Shown here one piece after another: positions 16,263 through 24,903 of a DNA stretch of 64,000 nucleotides; positions within the stretch are counted from its first letter, which is position 1, and each line of letters begins with the position of its first letter. Below the pieces are notes generated by a model. It searched no databases. It was not told the origin of the DNA and was given only the letters and a program-made list of their open reading frames with translations. The DNA comes from Actinomycetes bacterium (GTDB lineage Bacteria > Actinomycetota > Actinomycetes > Mycobacteriales > Mycobacteriaceae): positions 186,001 through 250,000 of the forward strand of contig JAEZZR010000001.1 of the NCBI GenBank assembly GCA_023418505.1, read 5' to 3'. A program made the position numbers and the translations under genes.

Positions 16263-18137
16263 TTATTCCACCGTCACGGACTTCGCCAGGTTACGCGGCT
16301 TATCGATGTCCTCGTTGCCACACTGACGCGCGATCTCTGCTGCTAGGAACTGCAACGGAATCGTCGATAGCAGTGGCTGAAGCAAAGTTGCGGTCTCTGG
16401 CAGTTCGATCAGGTAATTCGCGTATGGAACTACGGCCTGGTCGCCCTGCTCTGCGATCACGATCGTCTTGGCACCGCGAGCACGGATTTCTTGGATGTTG
16501 CTGACAATCTTCGAGTGCAACACCGCGCGCCCCTTCGGCGATGGCACCACCACAACGACTGGTAGATCGTCTTCGATCAGAGCGATCGGACCGTGCTTGA
16601 GCTCACCGGCTGGGAAACCTTCGGCGTGGATGTACGCCAGTTCCTTCAGCTTCAGCGCACCTTCCAAAGCCACTGGGTAACCCACGTGACGGCCAAGGAA
16701 GAGCATGGTACGGATTGCACCGAGGTCGCGGGCAATGTCGAGGAACTCGTCACCACGGCCAACGACTTCTTCAATCTTGGCAGGAATCGCTTCCAGCTCT
16801 TCGTATTCGCGAGTGACCTCGTCGGAGTACTTCGTGCCACGCGCCTGCGCCAAAGCCAAACCAACCAAGTAGTTGGCTGCTACCTGAGCCAAGAAGGACT
16901 TCGTTGCTGCCACGCCAATCTCGGGTCCTGCGTGGGTGTACAGCACAGCGTCTGCTTCACGCGGAATCTGCGCACCATTGGTGTTACAGACTGCCAGCAC
17001 ACGCGCACCCTGGCTCTTAGCGTGACGCACTGCCTCGAGGGTGTCGGCAGTTTCACCCGACTGAGAAATTGCTACCACCAGAGTCTGGCGATCCAACACT
17101 GGATCACGGTAGCGGAATTCAGAAGCTACTTCGATCTCCACCGGGATGCGTACCCAGTGCTCAATGGCATATTTCGCTAGCAGACCCGAGTGGTATGCAG
17201 TACCACAAGCGACGACGAATACCTTTTCGATATCGCGCAGATCCTGATCGGTCAGGCGCTGCTCGTCAAGAATAATCCGTCCATCTTCGAAGTGACCTGC
17301 CAAGGTATCGCGCACAGCTGCCGCTTGTTCGTGGATTTCCTTAACCATAAAGGAGTCGTAGCCACCCTTTTCAGCAGCTGCGAGATCCCAGTCGATGGTA
17401 AACGGCTTGCCCTCTTGCTCGTTGCCATCGAAGTCCATCACTCGGTACGAATCCTTGGTGATAACGACGACGTTATCCTGACCAAGCTCTACCGCATTGC
17501 GAGTATGGGCAATGAAGGCAGCTACGTCTGAGCCTAAGAACATCTCGTCTTCGCCCACGCCAACGATCAACGGCGTAGAGCGACGAGCACCGATGACCTT
17601 GTCTGCATGATCGACATGCGTAAACAGCAGCGTAAAGGCACCTTCTAGACGCGAGAGCACAGACAATGCCGATGCTTCGAAATCTCCAGCGGTGTTACCA
17701 CCATCGGAGCCATCCATAGCGCGAGCTAGCAGATGCGCTGCCACCTCGGAGTCAGTTTCGGACGCTAATTCGATGCCAGCATTTTCCAGCTCTTCGCGCA
17801 ATACAGCGAAGTTTTCGATAATGCCGTTGTGCACGATGGCCACTTTGCCGTCGTAAGACACATGTGGGTGCGCATTCTCATCGACTGGACGGCCGTGGGT
17901 CGCCCACCGCGTGTGTCCAATGCCCGTGGAGCCTGGGAAATTGTCCCGCCCAGCTTCGTCGAGTGCAGCTTCTAAATTCGCTAGCTTTCCGGCCTTCTTT
18001 TCTACGGCCAGATTGCCCTTGCCATCTAAAACGGCAATACCCGCAGAGTCATACCCGCGGTACTCCATTCGACGCAGCGCATCGACAACGATGTCGAGCG
18101 CGGGGCGATTACCAACGCATCCAACGATTCCACACAT
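16263..18137 (-). CDS. glmS: Glutamine--fructose-6-phosphate aminotransferase (isomerising)
   Basis: Makes glucosamine-6-phosphate from fructose-6-phosphate and glutamine, the first step to UDP-GlcNAc for peptidoglycan. The 624 residues start MCGIVGCVG, where Cys2 is the glutaminase nucleophile; the class II amidotransferase domain runs to about 240 with GHTRWATHG near 75. Two SIS sugar-isomerase domains follow (VACGTAYHSG, SQSGETADTLEA, and a C-terminal KSVTVE ending). Normal length. GlmM, which uses its product, is encoded at 27758-29101. No glmS ribozyme is seen upstream, as expected outside Firmicutes. Confidence 0.97.
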   Translation of the reverse strand: MCGIVGCVGNRPALDIVVDALRRMEYRGYDSAGIAVLDGKGNLAVEKKAGKLANLEAALDEAGRDNFPGSTGIGHTRWATHGRPVDENAHPHVSYDGKVAIVHNGIIENFAVLREELENAGIELASETDSEVAAHLLARAMDGSDGGNTAGDFEASALSVLSRLEGAFTLLFTHVDHADKVIGARRSTPLIVGVGEDEMFLGSDVAAFIAHTRNAVELGQDNVVVITKDSYRVMDFDGNEQEGKPFTIDWDLAAAEKGGYDSFMVKEIHEQAAAVRDTLAGHFEDGRIILDEQRLTDQDLRDIEKVFVVACGTAYHSGLLAKYAIEHWVRIPVEIEVASEFRYRDPVLDRQTLVVAISQSGETADTLEAVRHAKSQGARVLAVCNTNGAQIPREADAVLYTHAGPEIGVAATKSFLAQVAANYLVGLALAQARGTKYSDEVTREYEELEAIPAKIEEVVGRGDEFLDIARDLGAIRTMLFLGRHVGYPVALEGALKLKELAYIHAEGFPAGELKHGPIALIEDDLPVVVVVPSPKGRAVLHSKIVSNIQEIRARGAKTIVIAEQGDQAVVPYANYLIELPETATLLQPLLSTIPLQFLAAEIARQCGNEDIDKPRNLAKSVTVE

Positions 18138-18183
18138 GTGAGAAAGGATAGCGCTAACCAGAACTTTTTGCCCCTATTGCCGT

Positions 18184-18199
18184 TATGCTTTATATCGTG
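18184..18199 (+). promoter_or_regulatory. Possible -10 element for a leaderless mRNA of the hydrolase-like gene
   Basis: TATGCT (18184-18189) ends 7 nt before the GTG at 18197, and no ribosome binding site is visible there. This geometry fits leaderless transcription starting on the GTG. No good -35 is seen. Confidence 0.35.
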
Positions 18200-19045
18200 G
18201 CTGAAAATCTGAAGAAATTAGTAGCGAATTTATCCAAGCGCGGACCGCACCGTGTGTTGATCGGTGATCTGTCTTTCGTTGGTCTACCAGGCAAGGTGTA
18301 TGCCCCTGCGGGTGGCAAGAATATTGCTGGTGTGGCTTTCGGCCATGATTGGCGTAGCCCTATCGGCGATTATCACGCCACGCTTCGCCACTTGGCTTCG
18401 TGGGGTATCGCGGTTGCGGCTCCAGATACCGAGCGTGGATTCAAGGTAGATCACCGTGGACTAGCTAATGACTTGGAATCCTGCCTTCAGATTCTCGGCG
18501 GTGTTCGTTTAGGCGAGGGCGACGTGATTGTTAATCCGAACCGCCTTGGCCTGGCCGGCCACGGTATGGGTGCCGGTGCTGCCGTGTTGGCTGCTGCAGG
18601 GCGTCCAAATATTCAGGGTGTGGGCTGTGTGTTCCCAGCTGATACCGCGCCTCCTGCAACGGCAGCTGCAACGAATGTGTCGGCTCCTGGTTTGGTGTTA
18701 GCGCCCGGTGAAGACCAGTGGGCGATGCGTGGCAACCCATATAAGTTGGCTTTGCAGTGGGAAGGCGACGTTGTGTTGCGCGAAGTAGACGACGCCTACG
18801 AAAACAGCTTCTCCGAGACTCCACTGTTGCGCCGTGCTCTTGGTTTTTCTCGCTCGAAGACCAAGCACCAGGAAGTAGCTCGTGCAGCGTTGACTGGCTT
18901 CTTGCTCGCAGCAGTTGCAAAGGACGATAAGTACGACGCCTTCTTGGAGCAAGACGCTGATATTAAGGGATGCACCAACCGCGATCGCGAATACTGGCAA
19001 TCCCGGATGCCACAGAACTTTTCGGTTAATGATCTGAAAGATTAA
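18197..19045 (+). CDS. Alpha/beta-hydrolase-like protein lacking the nucleophile serine (Rv3438-like)
   Basis: A protein of 282 residues with the dienelactone-hydrolase/PET-hydrolase-like fold: GLPGKVYAPA, VAFGHDWRSPIGDYHATLRH (oxyanion region), HRGLANDLESCLQIL, and the elbow LAGHGMGAGAAVLAA. The elbow normally reads G-x-S-x-G; here it is GHGMG, so glycine replaces the catalytic serine. It is either inactive as an esterase or does something else. I recall the same GHGMG in corynebacterial homologues, so this may be a family trait. The GTG at 18197 gives MAENLKKLVANLSKRG, preferred over an ATG at 18185. By position it matches Rv3438 between glmS and the Rv3439c-like gene. Confidence 0.82.
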   Translation: MAENLKKLVANLSKRGPHRVLIGDLSFVGLPGKVYAPAGGKNIAGVAFGHDWRSPIGDYHATLRHLASWGIAVAAPDTERGFKVDHRGLANDLESCLQILGGVRLGEGDVIVNPNRLGLAGHGMGAGAAVLAAAGRPNIQGVGCVFPADTAPPATAAATNVSAPGLVLAPGEDQWAMRGNPYKLALQWEGDVVLREVDDAYENSFSETPLLRRALGFSRSKTKHQEVARAALTGFLLAAVAKDDKYDAFLEQDADIKGCTNRDREYWQSRMPQNFSVNDLKD

Positions 19046-19338
19046 GCAAGTAACCCGCCCACCCGGCGTTTCCAGTGCTGCTGGTCGCGCCGGGTGTTGC
19101 TTGTATTTGAGTCCATTTGCTGAGTCGCGTTGTGCCCATGTGCATCAGTTGAGTATGGCTTAGATGGCTCCATCTGCTTGAGAATTTTGAGCTCCGTGCT
19201 AGCTTGCTTTAGTTGCTCTTCCCATTGCTGCTGTACCCGGTCTACCTGGCGGTAATAATTGGCTACAGCAGCGTCGTAGCGCTTAAGAATTTCCTCTTTA
19301 GTGAATCCCACTGATCTTTGAGCTGGCGTCGGTGCCAT
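19042..19338 (-). CDS. Small coiled-coil-like protein of unknown function
   Basis: A 98-residue frame. The middle (EEILKRYDAAVANYYRQVDR, then VQQQWEEQLKQASTELKIL) has the heptad character of a coiled coil or long helix; the C-terminal 40 residues are polar and basic. The ATG at 19338 is chosen because GAGGAAA lies 7 nt upstream; an earlier TTG at 19392 has no usable site. It follows the 485-residue gene by 99 nt and probably belongs to its operon. No homologue is recognised. Because a plus-strand terminator overlaps its last codons, the C-terminus is less certain. The size is like that of WXG100 proteins, but no WxG is present. Confidence 0.5.
   Translation of the reverse strand: MAPTPAQRSVGFTKEEILKRYDAAVANYYRQVDRVQQQWEEQLKQASTELKILKQMEPSKPYSTDAHGHNATQQMDSNTSNTRRDQQHWKRRVGGLLA
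19060..19096 (+). terminator. Terminator hairpin after the hydrolase-like gene
   Basis: CACCCGGCG (19060-19068) pairs with CGCCGGGTG (19088-19096), with an inner CCAG/CTGG pairing, followed by TTGCTTGTATTT. It lies within the 3' end of the convergent small gene. Confidence 0.65.
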
Positions 19339-19437
19339 CACGTTTTCCTCTACTCCCCTATTTTTCGCTTCCCAAGTCTTCAGTTTTGCCAAGTTCCTTA
19401 GCTTCGCTAGATCGACGTCTCTAACGCACTTTCGCGG

Positions 19438-20895
19438 CTACCAGCTACTACTGTGTGGCACATTCACAGCTTCATTTCTGGCTCCACCAGTTCCGACTTC
19501 TGCCTCGATCACCTCGGCTACTAGCGGCTCTGATCGCACTGGCGCTTCCATTGGAGCTACTACCGGTTCACTGGTGTTAGCTGCTTGCTCCATCATGATT
19601 TTCTTCTTTGCCGGCATTTCAGGCTCTGGTTGGGCTGCAAACTTTTCCTCTGGAGTTATCTCTTCACTCGGCACAGGTTCACTCGGAGCTGGTTCTGGCA
19701 CTGGCTTGGGTTCCGGCTCCGATTCTGACTCTGGACATGGTTCAGGCTGTGGTTCGGGAACAGCGTCCGGCACCGCAGGCGTCTCTGGAGCGGAAAGCGG
19801 TGGGCATTCTGCCTCCACGCTTCCTTCTACAGTCACCCCACCTTGAGGTGCTTCGCACTGCACCGAGATATCGCAATCGACGTTGAGCTCTAAGTTCAAC
19901 AAACCTTTTGCCATAGCTTCAGCGCCTACTGCAGCGGCTCCTGCCAAATGGCCAACAGCATTTGCAGTATGCGACACCGCACCAGCCATCGCTGCAGAAA
20001 GCGACGAAGCTGCTGAAGCACTTGCTGAAGCGTCCACGCCGAGCGCCAACTTAGGAAATCCCACTTTCGCTGCAGTGGAACCGACACTGGACTCGCTAAT
20101 AGCTACACCCGAATCTGGCTTCACCACGCCCGGCTCACCAGTGCCTGCTCCACCCGAGCCGGGAGTAGCTGGCGTCCCAGAAGGCTTCTCCGGCAGGGCG
20201 GGCGATTTCTTCGGCTCTTCTGGCGACCCCGGCGGCAAGCACTCTTGAGCCACTTTCTCGGTTTCCTCCGGCTTCACCGGTTCCGGGCAGCGTGGTACTT
20301 CGCATTGAATCGCACTTTCTACATCAAAGGCGGCACAGCGAAAGAGTTCTTCTAGGCAACGATTTCTGCATTCCATCAATTGGGAAAGCAGCTGCAGCAT
20401 TTTGCACGCCAGTTGCTGCACCAAGCCGACTACTGCATTACCAATGATCGGCACCGCAGCCATCGGCAAACACAGTTTCCAAAACCCTTCGAATCCATCC
20501 AGCACTCCTCGTGCGATTGATTCGGTTTTCTCGGCGATCTCTTTGGCAAATTCACCCGCAGCCGCCAGCCCGCTAGCGATCACATCGGCTAATGAAAACT
20601 GCTGCCCAATGCTCTTGGCTGCATCTGTCACCGCATTTTCAACGGCCAAGATCACTGCGCCAAAGGCGCTGTCGAAAGAAAACTGACAATCCGCAGTTGC
20701 CTCAACACCAGGTTCAGTGATCGTCTTTAGTTGGCAAAACGGCTGCTGCTCCAACCCATCGGCTTCCGATGCCAACTCTTGCACCGGCACACCTTGGGCC
20801 TGCAGCGCTGATCCCATACCGCGGGCACTCGCTACTGCATCAATTTCCCCTAACACCTGCCCTAAACCGCACAGTGCAGTTGATTGAAAACTCAT
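19438..20895 (-). CDS. Ala/Pro-rich protein of unknown function (Rv3439c-like by position)
   Basis: A 485-residue protein without recognised domains. The N-terminal 230 residues are mostly helical and cysteine-bearing, with a hydrophobic, Ala-rich stretch around residues 140-165 (FWKLCLPMAAVPIIGNAVVG) and many Cys around CRNRCLEELFRCAAF. Then comes a Pro/Gly linker, an Ala/Ser-rich helical part, and a Pro-Glu repeat region near residues 370-430 (PEPQPEPCPESESEPEPKP). There is no signal peptide. It overlaps the upstream 106-residue gene by 4 nt. Between glmS and glmM, M. tuberculosis has the Ala/Pro-rich Rv3439c and the short Rv3440c in the same order, so orthology by synteny is likely. Function unknown; a link to ESX-4 is inferred. 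Confidence 0.7.
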   Translation of the reverse strand: MSFQSTALCGLGQVLGEIDAVASARGMGSALQAQGVPVQELASEADGLEQQPFCQLKTITEPGVEATADCQFSFDSAFGAVILAVENAVTDAAKSIGQQFSLADVIASGLAAAGEFAKEIAEKTESIARGVLDGFEGFWKLCLPMAAVPIIGNAVVGLVQQLACKMLQLLSQLMECRNRCLEELFRCAAFDVESAIQCEVPRCPEPVKPEETEKVAQECLPPGSPEEPKKSPALPEKPSGTPATPGSGGAGTGEPGVVKPDSGVAISESSVGSTAAKVGFPKLALGVDASASASAASSLSAAMAGAVSHTANAVGHLAGAAAVGAEAMAKGLLNLELNVDCDISVQCEAPQGGVTVEGSVEAECPPLSAPETPAVPDAVPEPQPEPCPESESEPEPKPVPEPAPSEPVPSEEITPEEKFAAQPEPEMPAKKKIMMEQAANTSEPVVAPMEAPVRSEPLVAEVIEAEVGTGGARNEAVNVPHSSSW

Positions 20896-21212
20896 GGCTT
20901 TCCTCCAAAGCGGTAGGCCGCTACCCCATTGAGGCGGGCTTCAGTGGCTTCATCTGCAGCAAATAGATATGCGATCTGCCGTCTCGCCGCCGGTGAATAA
21001 TCAGAGAAATCACTAGCCATTGCTGTGCCGTGGTGGCGCAGCGCTGCCAACGCCTCAGCGATCCGAGCACCATAAGCTGCAAATCCCACCCCAGTAGCAC
21101 TGGCTGGAAAAGGAGTAACCTGTGACCACTGCTGGGCAGCCCACTTACTATGAGAATCAATCGCTGCCGAAAATGCCTCTGCATCTGGCAGGCCAACATG
21201 CAACGCACTCAT
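20892..21212 (-). CDS. Small helical protein of unknown function (Rv3440c-like by position)
   Basis: A 106-residue protein, predicted to be mostly helical: SAAIDSHSKWAAQQWSQV, then a turn (TPFPASATGVGFAAYG), then long Ala-rich helices. The size and helix-turn-helix look recall type VII secretion substrates, but there is no WxG or YxxxD/E motif. The start codon follows a GGGGGA site, and 10 nt further upstream lies AGATTTTGGGGGA, the element also found before esxT and eccB. Its stop overlaps the start of the 485-residue gene (ATGA), so the pair is coupled. Function unknown. Confidence 0.7.
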   Translation of the reverse strand: MSALHVGLPDAEAFSAAIDSHSKWAAQQWSQVTPFPASATGVGFAAYGARIAEALAALRHHGTAMASDFSDYSPAARRQIAYLFAADEATEARLNGVAAYRFGGKP

Positions 21213-21226
21213 GCGTTTCCCCCGTC

Positions 21227-21240
21227 ATCCCCCAAAATCT
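21227..21240 (-). promoter_or_regulatory. AGATTTTGGGGGAT element upstream of the Rv3440c-like operon
   Basis: The minus strand reads AGATTTTGGGGGAT 14 nt before the start codon, followed by a second GGGGGA nearer the ATG. Nearly the same block precedes esxT (34814-34827) and eccB (45382-45395). It may be an extended ribosome binding site or a shared control element. Confidence 0.4.
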
Positions 21241-21286
21241 AAAAACCAATAACCCTGTTACCACCACTAGACGCAGTAACAGGGTT
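21241..21286 (-). terminator. Terminator of the mevalonate operon
   Basis: A perfect 11-bp stem (AACCCTGTTAC, 21251-21261, with GTAACAGGGTT, 21276-21286) and a 14-nt loop; on the minus strand it is followed by ATTGGTTTTT. It lies 77 nt past the mvaS stop and separates it from the next operon. Confidence 0.8.
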
Positions 21287-21362
21287 AAAGGTTCACAAAT
21301 AGCGCCAAATTAAGGCCAACTTTTTAGCGCACTATCTGCGTGCACTCCATCGGCACACGCAA

Positions 21363-22556
21363 TTAGCGGCTCTGGTACAAGCGCTTCCCGCCGGAAACAC
21401 CAGTCCACGAGAATGGCCCGGTACCTACCAAAGCATTTTCGGCCAGATTCGAGTACTCGTAAGGATCCTCGTGGTGGATTTGCTGCAGACGGTAATAGGT
21501 GTCGTCGTCTAGCTTGATACGCGCATCCAACTCATGCTGGTTTTCTTCTGCGCGCAGGTGCTTCTGGTAGCCGGCAACAACGGTGCCAGTCCAGAACTCT
21601 GCTACCGAACCCGAACCGTAAGAAACGAGTGCTACCTTCTTGCCCTCGAGCTGCTCGCTGGTATCCAGCAAGCTCAGCAAGCCGAAGTAAGTGGATGCAG
21701 TGTAGCTATTGCCAATCCGGCGGTTGTAGCCGGTAGTAGCTTCCAGTTGGTCGGTTACTTGCTCGGGCGTCAACTCCACATCGAGCTGCTGTGCAATTCC
21801 GTTATGGGCTTTTACAGCCATCTTGGTAAACGGCTGGTGGTAGCAGAAGAAGTCGATCTCGCTGAAGTGAGTACCACCGCGGTTGGCGTAATCGTCGTAA
21901 GCACCCTTAGCTGCATCAATGTAGGCGCCAATAGACAGCTTGCCATCGACGATGGCCTGGCTACGGAAATTAGGACGCCAGAAATCCATGATGTCCTTGG
22001 TGAACACACCAGAGACCGGATCCAGCTCGATAATCGATGGATTAGCCGTAATCAACATGGCAACCGCGCCCGCACCCTGGGTGGGCTCGGCAGGAGAATC
22101 TAAGTCGTAGCGCGCAATATCGGAAGCGACGACAAGAACCTTTTCCTGCGGATCCCGTGCTACCAATGCCGTAGCGAACTGCAGTGCCGCAGTACCGGAG
22201 TAACATGCCTGCTTCAGCTCAACCGTGCGCACGTGTGCTGGCAAGCCCACAAGCTCGTGGACATAAACCCCAGCGGCCTTCGATTGGTCAATACTGGTTT
22301 CCGTGGCAAACATCACAGTGCGGATACCGTCCACACCATGGCGGTCGATGATCTTCTTTGCTGCCGCAGCTGCCATGGTGACGGGATCCTCGTCGACACC
22401 CACCACACTCATCTGGTCTTGGCCTAAGCCCTTGTGGTACTTGGCAGGATCAACGCCATGACGTGGGGCGATGCTATCCAAGTCAATACAATAAGACCCG
22501 GTGGCAAACGCGATATCTTCAATGCCAACTTTCGTGGCGCCAACTGGGGTATTCAT
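21363..22556 (-). CDS. mvaS: Hydroxymethylglutaryl-CoA synthase
   Basis: Condenses acetyl-CoA with acetoacetyl-CoA to HMG-CoA, entering the mevalonate pathway. The 397 residues have the thiolase-like fold with the bacterial HMG-CoA synthase signature: IEDIAFATGSYCIDL at the start, the general acid Glu86 in FATETSIDQSKA, the nucleophile Cys118 in ELKQACYSGTAAL, and His240 in FFCYHQPF. Near the end YTASTYFGLLSLL and SYGSGS are typical. It is the last gene of the mevalonate cluster, 14 nt after the reductase. No Shine-Dalgarno sequence is visible before its ATG, so it may depend on coupling to the gene before it. Confidence 0.95.
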   Translation of the reverse strand: MNTPVGATKVGIEDIAFATGSYCIDLDSIAPRHGVDPAKYHKGLGQDQMSVVGVDEDPVTMAAAAAKKIIDRHGVDGIRTVMFATETSIDQSKAAGVYVHELVGLPAHVRTVELKQACYSGTAALQFATALVARDPQEKVLVVASDIARYDLDSPAEPTQGAGAVAMLITANPSIIELDPVSGVFTKDIMDFWRPNFRSQAIVDGKLSIGAYIDAAKGAYDDYANRGGTHFSEIDFFCYHQPFTKMAVKAHNGIAQQLDVELTPEQVTDQLEATTGYNRRIGNSYTASTYFGLLSLLDTSEQLEGKKVALVSYGSGSVAEFWTGTVVAGYQKHLRAEENQHELDARIKLDDDTYYRLQQIHHEDPYEYSNLAENALVGTGPFSWTGVSGGKRLYQSR

Positions 22557-22570
22557 AGTCGTAAAGTTTA

Positions 22571-23662
22571 CTATGATTTTGCCCGCTCAATTTGTACGTG
22601 AGTAGCCATCAGCTCCCCTGGATTGGTCTGTGCCGCCAGCAAAGACAGCTCGCCACACCACACAATCGCCGCACAACAAGCCGCTAAACGACGCGCATTT
22701 TCGCCCGGCTCGCGATCTTCTTTGCATCCCAAACGGCGCAAATTTTCCTCTACGAAATCGAGGCCCTTGCCATTGCCCACCGAGCCGACAATCAGGTTGG
22801 GCAGAGTACAACTAAACCGCACGGATCCGTCGTCAAGCGCTTCTACCTGAGTGACTCCCTGCGAGCCTTCGACGATATTCGCCGCATCTTGGCCCGTTGC
22901 AAGATAAAAGGCCAACAACATATTCGCGTAATGCGCATTCGCAGAGCGCAACGAACCAGCCATAATCGAACCGATCAGATTCTTGCGCTCGTTGAGCTGA
23001 GCTAGACGCGCAGCCGTGGTGCGCAGACGCTCGCGGACGATAGGCTCCGGAATCACAGCTTCAGCGATCATGTACTTGCCGCGCCCAAGCAGACCATTGA
23101 CCGCCGAGGTCTTCTTATCCGTACAAAAGTTCGCCGAAATCGAGCCATAACCCAGCTCCGGCATCTGCTCCATGAGGTAAGACATCAAGCGCTCTGAAGC
23201 CAGCGTCGCCATGTTGTGCCCAGAGGCGTCGCCGGTTTCAAAATCGAATCGCACGATCAACAACCGCGCCGCAATCTGGAAATGGATATCAACCAACTTG
23301 GCAAAGCGGCTTGATTCGCTTACGACGGTTTGAAGCTGCTCTAGCCGCGCTTCAATATCCTGCTTTGCCGTCACTGCTGCTGCGGCGGATTCCAGTTCGA
23401 ACAGCACGGAGCGAGTCATCTTCTCGCCGACAAAGGTGCAGGTAATGCCACCGTCGATCATGCGGGAAATCTTGGCGCCACGGCCACATGATGGCCAGAG
23501 CGGAGTTTCGTAGGTAGCTAGTGGGATGGACACTTCGTCATCCATCACATTGCCACTAATGCGAACCGGCCCTACCCAACTGGTAGGCACTGAAGTGACG
23601 TCGCTCTGGTGAGTGCGGGTGGCGGAGGTATCTGGAGTATTTACTTCTGGAGAATTCGTCAT
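22571..23662 (-). CDS. mvaA: Hydroxymethylglutaryl-CoA reductase
   Basis: Reduces HMG-CoA to mevalonate, probably with NADPH. The 363 residues include the catalytic Glu (VSIPLATYETPLWPS), the nucleotide-binding FDFETGDASGHNM near residue 145, the catalytic Lys in NFCTDKKTSAVN near 183, the catalytic Asp in ATGQDAANIVEG, the VGSVGNGKGL loop, and a His near the C-terminus (LMATHV). The DKKxxAxN pattern points to a class I-like enzyme, as in other actinobacterial clusters. The ATG at 23662 with GAGG upstream is used; a longer frame to 23866 has no support and overlaps the kinase gene. The gap to the upstream kinase gene is 92 nt. Confidence 0.94.
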   Translation of the reverse strand: MTNSPEVNTPDTSATRTHQSDVTSVPTSWVGPVRISGNVMDDEVSIPLATYETPLWPSCGRGAKISRMIDGGITCTFVGEKMTRSVLFELESAAAAVTAKQDIEARLEQLQTVVSESSRFAKLVDIHFQIAARLLIVRFDFETGDASGHNMATLASERLMSYLMEQMPELGYGSISANFCTDKKTSAVNGLLGRGKYMIAEAVIPEPIVRERLRTTAARLAQLNERKNLIGSIMAGSLRSANAHYANMLLAFYLATGQDAANIVEGSQGVTQVEALDDGSVRFSCTLPNLIVGSVGNGKGLDFVEENLRRLGCKEDREPGENARRLAACCAAIVWCGELSLLAAQTNPGELMATHVQIERAKS

Positions 23663-23754
23663 CTTTGTTAAACCTCGAACTTCTAAAAGAGGGATTAATC
23701 GGGTGCTATAGGAAATATTTGCCGGGTGCTCGGACGCACAATTCCGGGTGTTTT

Positions 23755-24903
23755 TCAGGGGTTTAGTTGAGCTAAGTTTACCGGCAAAGGAATAATGTCC
23801 GCGGCCTGCCAAGCGTGATGGAGCTCTATGAGCGATTGCTCTTCCGGCAATAGTGCAATGCCACAATCACCACCACCGGCACCGGAGGACTTCGCAGCAG
23901 CGGAAAACTCCAGAGCGATATTGGTGAGCGTTGCTAATTGCTTCGTCTCAATCGTGATGCCTTTGAGCTGGCCGTATTGTGCGAGGAGCTCTCGGAAACG
24001 GGCGAATTCACTACGCCAGGTATCGAGGATTTCCTTTGGCTCGTCCTGCCAGGTTTGCCACAAGCGCTGCACAACCTCAGCCGCTTGCGTGATGAAGGCC
24101 TCTTTCGAATCAATCGGCTGGGTCGCCTCGGTGCGTTTGAGTTGCGCTTCAGTAGAAGCTGGTTGGCCAGTCCACCCCGCTGCTAGCTGCAAACCAGGCA
24201 AATCTTCGCGATGCTCCAGCTCTAAGTTTGGCCATTCGGTACCTACCAATGCTGCCCAGGGCTGTAAATCATCGCCACAGTCTGGCGACGGTTTATGCGC
24301 TAACTCTGGACGCCGGTAACGAACCACTCCCCCATGGCTGGCACTCGCTAGATCACCACCAGAGCCAGATTGCCCGGAAAGCGTGGCTGCCAAATAAGCT
24401 GCTTGGAACAACTCCAGCCGGGAAACGTGGCACTCGTGCGCCTGCAACACGGCATCGATCACAGCCACGTTGACTGCTGCGGAGGAACCTAGGCCATATT
24501 TTCGACCGGATGCTTCGTCGTCTAGCCCGGATTCAATAACTAGATCCAGCACCTGCGGTACTTGTCCGCGATCAGTCACCACGGCATATGCCATCTCTAG
24601 AGCGGCAGCAACAATATCGCGACGATCCCAATCGCTGCTGATGATCCGCCTATTTCCTGCCCGTGACTGGCCAGAAATTGAAAACGTACGTCCCTCACTG
24701 GGGTAATAGCGCGAAAAGATCCTACCAACCGGCGAATCCACGTGGTAGGCAGATACGGAAACATAGCGATCCACCCCAGCTAGTAAAGCCATGCCGCCAG
24801 GATCTACCACGGCATATTCACCAGCGAGATACAGTTTTCCGCACGCACGACCGATTGCAACCAAAGGGCCGGTGCACTTGTCCGGCAATTCCACAGGGCT
24901 CAT
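23755..24903 (-). CDS. mvaK2: Phosphomevalonate kinase (GHMP family)
   Basis: Phosphorylates mevalonate 5-phosphate to the diphosphate with ATP. The 382 residues show the GHMP kinase order: ACGKLYLAGEYAVVDPGG at the N-terminus, the ATP loop KYGLGSSAAVNVAVIDAVL near 135, ASHGGVVRYRRP, and the third motif AKSSGAGGGDCGIALL near 350. The start of the conserved GKLYLAGEYAVV identifies it as the phosphomevalonate kinase rather than the mevalonate kinase. Its ATG overlaps the mvaD stop by 1 nt (TAATG). Confidence 0.93.
   Translation of the reverse strand: MSPVELPDKCTGPLVAIGRACGKLYLAGEYAVVDPGGMALLAGVDRYVSVSAYHVDSPVGRIFSRYYPSEGRTFSISGQSRAGNRRIISSDWDRRDIVAAALEMAYAVVTDRGQVPQVLDLVIESGLDDEASGRKYGLGSSAAVNVAVIDAVLQAHECHVSRLELFQAAYLAATLSGQSGSGGDLASASHGGVVRYRRPELAHKPSPDCGDDLQPWAALVGTEWPNLELEHREDLPGLQLAAGWTGQPASTEAQLKRTEATQPIDSKEAFITQAAEVVQRLWQTWQDEPKEILDTWRSEFARFRELLAQYGQLKGITIETKQLATLTNIALEFSAAAKSSGAGGGDCGIALLPEEQSLIELHHAWQAADIIPLPVNLAQLNP

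Noticed and set aside
16263..18196. glmS ribozyme upstream of glmS
   Set aside because: The leader is only about 60 nt to the divergent gene, too short for the ribozyme.
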